DNA of 10,000 bases, taken from the NCBI GenBank assembly GCA_008636095.1, contig VSJD01000063.1:1-10000 (forward strand), given 5' to 3'. Below, in pieces: positions 6,913-10,000 of this stretch (position 1 is its first letter; every line of letters begins with the position of its first letter). The notes under the pieces were generated by a model, which did not search any database, was not told the origin of the DNA, and saw only the letters and a program-made list of their open reading frames with translations. The position numbers and the translations under genes are program-made. This DNA comes from Kiritimatiellota bacterium (GTDB lineage: Bacteria; Verrucomicrobiota; Kiritimatiellia; JAAZAB01).

Positions 6913-7524
6913 CTACGGTTTCTGATCACGCCGGCCGCGCACGATACTGGCGGAAATGCCGGCGGTAACTGCATGGCGTTTGAACCATAGCACGATAATC
7001 ACGAGAGGCAGCGTCATCGCCATTTCCACCAGGACCAGGCGCAGATTCTGGAACGACCACACAGCGGTCCAAGTCTGCTTGGCTGGAGGCGGGAAAAAGG
7101 CGAACGTGGCGTGATAGAGATGGTCCGAAAACGGCCAGGCCAGCATAAGCCCAATGGGCGGCGAACGATCCACGGTGAGCCAGTCGGCCAGCAAATGACT
7201 GCCCAGGAGCGCCAGCAGAAGGCCGAGCGACAGCCATGACGCCCGCCGCTCCCTGAGCCGGCCGTAGGTCCATATGGCCAGGGCCATCACACCAATCCAA
7301 ACCAGCGTATGCGTCACCGTCTGATGATAATAGTTCACATTGCCTCGGAAGATGCCAAAAAAATAATCCAGGTCCGGCGCATTGGCCAGGAGCACGCAAA
7401 ATAGCAGGGGACGCCACAACACGCGGAGCTGATCAGCCAATTCATCCCAGCGCCGGTAGCGGGGCAGGAACCGGATCAGGCCAAGGGCGAGGCCGATCAG
7501 ACTGTGGGCAATAGGAGAAGACAT
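6913..7524 (-). CDS. YdjM/DUF457-type inner-membrane metal-dependent hydrolase-like protein
   Basis: This 203-residue polytopic membrane protein fits the YdjM/DUF457 family of putative metal-dependent hydrolases. The landmark residues are in order: SSPIAHSLIG with His7, NAPDLDYFFG with Asp51 and Asp53, NYYHQTVTHTL with His67 and His72, GSHLLADWLT with His110 and Asp114, and MLAWPFSDHLYH (127-138). Hydrophobic segments lie near 8-20, 38-48, 73-87, 98-115 and 164-181. The biochemical role of the family is not settled. After the last helix, residues 184-203 (HAVTAGISASIVRGRR, then DQKP) do not look like the family but like the C-terminal cap of a hexapeptide acyltransferase. Ten of the last 19 residues equal those of the acyltransferase at 4372-5118. 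The gene precedes the lipoprotein gene by 21 bases. No strong ribosome site is seen before 7524. Confidence 0.85.
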   Translation of the reverse strand: MSSPIAHSLIGLALGLIRFLPRYRRWDELADQLRVLWRPLLFCVLLANAPDLDYFFGIFRGNVNYYHQTVTHTLVWIGVMALAIWTYGRLRERRASWLSLGLLLALLGSHLLADWLTVDRSPPIGLMLAWPFSDHLYHATFAFFPPPAKQTWTAVWSFQNLRLVLVEMAMTLPLVIIVLWFKRHAVTAGISASIVRGRRDQKP

Positions 7525-7629
7525 GGCAGAATTTTAGATTTGCGACCCGTCTGCAGCGCTATGCGCAGCATTGCGGGCGGACGAGCAGGTTGCCGATTTA
7601 TGCGGTACAACCATGGTCACCGGCCACTC

Positions 7630-8283
7630 CTATTTCACCACGTCGTAGAATGTGAGGGCCATCAGGGCATTACCGGTCTCATTGGGGTGGATCCCGCCCG
7701 GCTCCATGTAGGTCGGATCATCATTAAACGCGGCGTTAAGATCAACCAAGGCGACATTTAAATCCGTGGCGATCTGCTGGATCATTACATTCAGCCTTGT
7801 CACGCTGCTGTCCAGGCGCGCATAGCTCTCGAAAACCGGCGTCAGGGTGGCAATCACGGGGATGGTCTTGTTGTCCTGGCAGGCATGGACCATGACCCGG
7901 ATGTTTCGGGCCGCTTCGTTTTCCCCATAGCCCATGATCAAATCGTTGATCCCCACCAAAATCAGCACAAAACCCGGCTTGTAATCATCCAGGATCGGAT
8001 AAAGCCTATCCATCGCTTCGCCGGAGGAATCACCGGAAACCCCCTCGTTGATCACGGGCTTGTTCAGCATGCCGGCCAGTATGGTGGGGTAATAGTTGCT
8101 GGGACTGACCAGACTATCACCGGCGGTAATGCTATCGCCCAGCGCCACATACAGGTTGGGATTATTCGGGCCGAAATCATGGCCGTCGCTCAGGTGCGTG
8201 TCGCCACTGCCTTCACAACCCGCCAGCATCAGCGCCGCGCACAGTAATACGCCAGAACTTAAGCGCCATATAAAAAATTTCAT
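7630..8283 (-). CDS. SGNH/GDSL hydrolase lipoprotein
   Basis: This 217-residue esterase or acylhydrolase-type protein carries a lipoprotein signal (hydrophobic 8-20, lipobox LAGC, Cys23), so it should act in the periplasm or outer membrane, perhaps on acyl groups of glycan or lipid. Block I is YVALGDSITAGD with the nucleophile Ser51. Block II is INEGVSGDSSGEA with the oxyanion Gly. Block III is LILVGINDLIMG with Asn113. Block V is MEPGGIHPNETG with His199. The position three residues before His199, normally the triad Asp of DxxH, is Gly196, so the enzyme may work as a Ser-His dyad or with altered activity. The start at 8283 is preferred over upstream in-frame Met codons because GGGAG lies five bases ahead and the signal peptide begins there. 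It is 105 bases from the next minus-strand gene, so co-transcription is uncertain. Confidence 0.88.
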   Translation of the reverse strand: MKFFIWRLSSGVLLCAALMLAGCEGSGDTHLSDGHDFGPNNPNLYVALGDSITAGDSLVSPSNYYPTILAGMLNKPVINEGVSGDSSGEAMDRLYPILDDYKPGFVLILVGINDLIMGYGENEAARNIRVMVHACQDNKTIPVIATLTPVFESYARLDSSVTRLNVMIQQIATDLNVALVDLNAAFNDDPTYMEPGGIHPNETGNALMALTFYDVVK

Positions 8284-8288
8284 TTCCA

Positions 8289-8293
8289 CTCCC
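8289..8293 (-). promoter_or_regulatory. Ribosome binding site for the SGNH lipoprotein
   Basis: Minus-strand GGGAG lies five bases before the ATG at 8283. It selects the start that begins directly at the lipoprotein signal peptide. Confidence 0.6.
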
Positions 8294-8357
8294 ATTTCAT
8301 ATGAAGGATACGTCGTGTACCATGACCATGCGATCCCAGGCATACAGTTAAGCCTGC

Positions 8358-8386
8358 ACTATACTATAGTAACCATGGTGCCGCAA
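8358..8386 (-). promoter_or_regulatory. Possible sigma-70-like promoter for the SGNH gene
   Basis: On the minus strand, TTGCGG (8386-8381) and TATAGT (8363-8358) are separated by 17 bases. The -10 matches TATAAT at five of six positions; the -35 matches at only three. The palindrome TACTATAGTA overlaps the spacer and -10 and could be an operator. This is a motif match only. Confidence 0.35.
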
Positions 8387-8447
8387 CGTTTAATTGAATG
8401 CATAGTAATTTGAATCCGGGTTTTGCAAAGAGGCTCAGGATTAGAAT

Positions 8448-8476
8448 TTGCATCCAGTTCCGACTTCATATATTCT
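8448..8476 (+). promoter_or_regulatory. Possible promoter for the second GT-C gene
   Basis: TTGCAT (8448-8453) and TATTCT (8471-8476) are 17 bases apart in an AT-rich stretch, about 100 bases before the ATG at 8582. Both boxes are weak matches. Confidence 0.28.
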
Positions 8477-8567
8477 ATTCCGTAAACGCCTGCGAATAAA
8501 GGAAAAACTTGGTTGACTCATTGGTTTCAGCCCAGAGAACATTAGCTCCGTGGCGTGATCTGCGTTC

Positions 8568-8572
8568 GGAGG
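8568..8572 (+). promoter_or_regulatory. Ribosome binding site for the second GT-C gene
   Basis: GGAGG lies nine bases before the ATG at 8582, supporting that start for the open frame that runs to the window edge. Confidence 0.6.
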
Positions 8573-8581
8573 ACTCCCGCG

Positions 8582-10000
8582 ATGACGCTCTTGAGTTGGT
8601 CATCATTTCCAGTGTTTGTTCTTGCGCTGTTCGTCGTCATCGAGGCTTTACCCTTCTGGCGGCGTGGGCTCCGCGTCTCGAGGTGGTGGATCGCCATCGC
8701 GTGGTTCGGCCGGCCCTGGGCGGTCTGGGCGGTCTTTAATATTTTCTACCGCATCTTCGCATCGCGGGGCTTTAACAACCGGCGGACATTCCCCTTCTAC
8801 TACAACCTGTGGGATGAGAAGGTGACGCTGGCCGGCACGATCCGGCGGTTAGTCCCGTCGCCTGATTTCTGGATCTGGACCCTGGTGGTCGCCGTGCTCA
8901 TCGTCCTGTTCTGGTTGGTCTGCCGGTGGGTAATGAGTGGCGCCGCCGCTCCCCGGAAGACGGCCCTGGCGCTGAGTGCAATGGTGGTCCTCGGGTTCCT
9001 CCTGCCGCTGGCCTTCGACTGCCTGCCCGCGGGCATGGCCGATCCCTGGCAGAAGAAGGGTTCCTTTGGATACATGTGGGTCGACTCCGGGAACACGATG
9101 CTCTATTGCCTTCCACTGGTGAAGAACCAGGGGGACTACTTCCGCCGCTTCGAGGAGATCCAGCCGGAGTTGAAGGTGTCCATCCACGGCGCCGATCATC
9201 CCCCGGCGTCGGCGTTGGCGCTGTACTGGCTCGGGAAACTGTTCGGCGCCCACAAGGATATCTACCGCGACTGGCGGCGCTACGAGCTGGCTACGGCGGC
9301 GTTCGCGTCCCTGAGCCTCGTAGCCATGTTCTTCCTGGGGTGGAGCATGTTCCGGTCGGTGGAGACCGGGCTCATGGGCGCGGCACTGTGGGCGGTGAAG
9401 CCGGCCACGCTGGCCTATAACTCGTTCGCGCCGGACACGGTTTATTGGGTCTTTTACATTCTCTGCTTTGCTTTCAGTTGGCGGGTGGTGATGGCGGACA
9501 AGCGGCCGTGGCTTGACATGGTCGGCCTCGGGCTCGTGCTCTATGCGCTGACCCTGCTCAACTTCAACTGGCCCATGCCGGCCGGCATCTTCGGCCTGTT
9601 CCTGCTCATCCGGGCCTACCGGGAGAAGATTCCCTTCAAGGAGTGGATGCTGCGCGGGGCCATGCCGCTTGCAATCATGACCGGCCTTCTCGTTGGCACC
9701 TGCCTCTACTATCGGCTGAACTACTTCAAGATCTTCATCTATGCCCTGAAGTGCTTCAGCTACTACAACCTGAACACCGCCTACAAGTGGATGGCGGCGC
9801 TCATCGGTGGGCAACTGGATCTGTATCTGATGTCCGGCAGTTTGTGCTCGTACCTGCTGTGGACGCGGATCCCGGGTTGGCTGCGCCAGAAGCCCCTGGT
9901 GCCGCAGGTCCTGTTCGGCGCGGTCATCCTGGGGTGTTCCCTCGTGGCCGTTCTTGTCCTTAAAGACCTCAAGCTCGAGACCGCCCGCATCTGGGCATGG
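8582..10000 (+). CDS. GT-C-type integral membrane glycosyltransferase (partial, 3' end beyond window)
   Basis: An uninterrupted frame of 473 codons starts at the ATG after GGAGG and is still open at the right edge. It encodes a polytopic membrane protein resembling ArnT/PMT-like GT-C glycosyltransferases, which move a sugar from a polyprenyl-phosphate donor outside the inner membrane. Hydrophobic segments lie near residues 8-21, 38-55, 97-117, 128-146, 235-256, 262-275, 285-303, 311-328, 332-344, 360-376 and 441-460. Residues 165-210 form an outer loop with MWVDSGNTMLY (Asp168 is a candidate acidic residue) and VSIHGADHPPASALALYWL, where the His-Pro-Pro segment matches the 'H-x-P-P-G/A' stretch before a helix common in this group. 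The visible end, LKLETARIWAW, resembles the 'GEv-R-hW' helix start in related proteins, so perhaps one or more helices are missing. It is divergent from the SGNH gene. Acceptor and donor are unknown. Confidence 0.78.
   Translation, partial: MTLLSWSSFPVFVLALFVVIEALPFWRRGLRVSRWWIAIAWFGRPWAVWAVFNIFYRIFASRGFNNRRTFPFYYNLWDEKVTLAGTIRRLVPSPDFWIWTLVVAVLIVLFWLVCRWVMSGAAAPRKTALALSAMVVLGFLLPLAFDCLPAGMADPWQKKGSFGYMWVDSGNTMLYCLPLVKNQGDYFRRFEEIQPELKVSIHGADHPPASALALYWLGKLFGAHKDIYRDWRRYELATAAFASLSLVAMFFLGWSMFRSVETGLMGAALWAVKPATLAYNSFAPDTVYWVFYILCFAFSWRVVMADKRPWLDMVGLGLVLYALTLLNFNWPMPAGIFGLFLLIRAYREKIPFKEWMLRGAMPLAIMTGLLVGTCLYYRLNYFKIFIYALKCFSYYNLNTAYKWMAALIGGQLDLYLMSGSLCSYLLWTRIPGWLRQKPLVPQVLFGAVILGCSLVAVLVLKDLKLETARIWAW

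Larger units (their letters stand above)
8284..8581. other. Divergent intergenic promoter region
   Basis: These 298 bases separate the SGNH gene (minus) from the GT-C gene (plus). They are visibly richer in A and T than the genes on both sides. They hold candidate sigma-70-like promoters for each direction, a 10-base perfect palindrome TACTATAGTA at 8362-8371, and no supported gene. Confidence 0.55.

Noticed and set aside
8849..9814. 321-codon frame on the minus strand
   Set aside because: It is antisense to the second GT-C gene. Its translation is a run of charged residues, Gly, Pro, His and Gln with no hydrophobic core, typical of a shadow frame.
1..10000. tRNA or rRNA genes
   Set aside because: No cloverleaf-like T-arm (GTTCRA) with matching acceptor stem, and no conserved rRNA stretch, was seen in the intergenic regions on reading both strands.

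Overview
The window is GC-rich, with Shine-Dalgarno-type starts, lipoprotein signal peptides and many envelope or polysaccharide genes. This points to a diderm bacterium. The combination of YdjM-type membrane hydrolase, beta-propeller lipoprotein and glycan genes, plus an intergenic 'CCACGGAT' repeat, suggests the PVC group (Kiritimatiellota, Lentisphaerota or Verrucomicrobiota), probably from a metagenome. That placement is an inference from memory of similar loci and was not tested.

Layout. (1) Positions 1-190 hold a decayed fragment of an SGNH/GDSL hydrolase gene on the + strand. (2) 231-2810 (+) encodes a large polytopic GT-C-like membrane protein with a long extracytoplasmic C-terminal half. 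(3) 5118-2838 (-) is a compact three-gene run: hexapeptide (left-handed beta-helix) acyltransferase, a small coiled-coil protein, and a family 4 glycosyltransferase. The last two overlap by ATGA. (4) 5119-5433 is intergenic and carries an imperfect inverted repeat built of CACGGAT-like units, with a 21-bp hairpin inserted in one arm and a second hairpin beside it. (5) 7524-5434 (-) has a YdjM/DUF457-type inner-membrane hydrolase followed by a beta-propeller lipoprotein. (6) 8283-7630 (-) is an SGNH hydrolase lipoprotein. (7) 8284-8581 is a relatively AT-rich divergent promoter region. (8) 8582 to the right edge (+) is a second GT-C-type membrane glycosyltransferase, open at the window end.

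Together the genes read as an accessory region for cell-surface glycan assembly and modification. Two polytopic GT-C-like proteins and a cytoplasmic GT4 could transfer sugars. The hexapeptide enzyme could add acyl groups, and the SGNH lipoprotein could remove or move them outside the inner membrane. The lipoprotein and the YdjM-type protein look like a conserved pair of unknown role. No single canonical pathway (Wzx/Wzy, ABC transporter, alginate) is visible inside the window.

The most notable points are: the shared 3' end of the acyltransferase gene and the unrelated YdjM-type gene, indicating a chimeric gene end; the missing catalytic Asp in the SGNH lipoprotein; the free-standing small protein resembling the N-terminal leader of surface-glycan enzymes; and the nested intergenic repeat.
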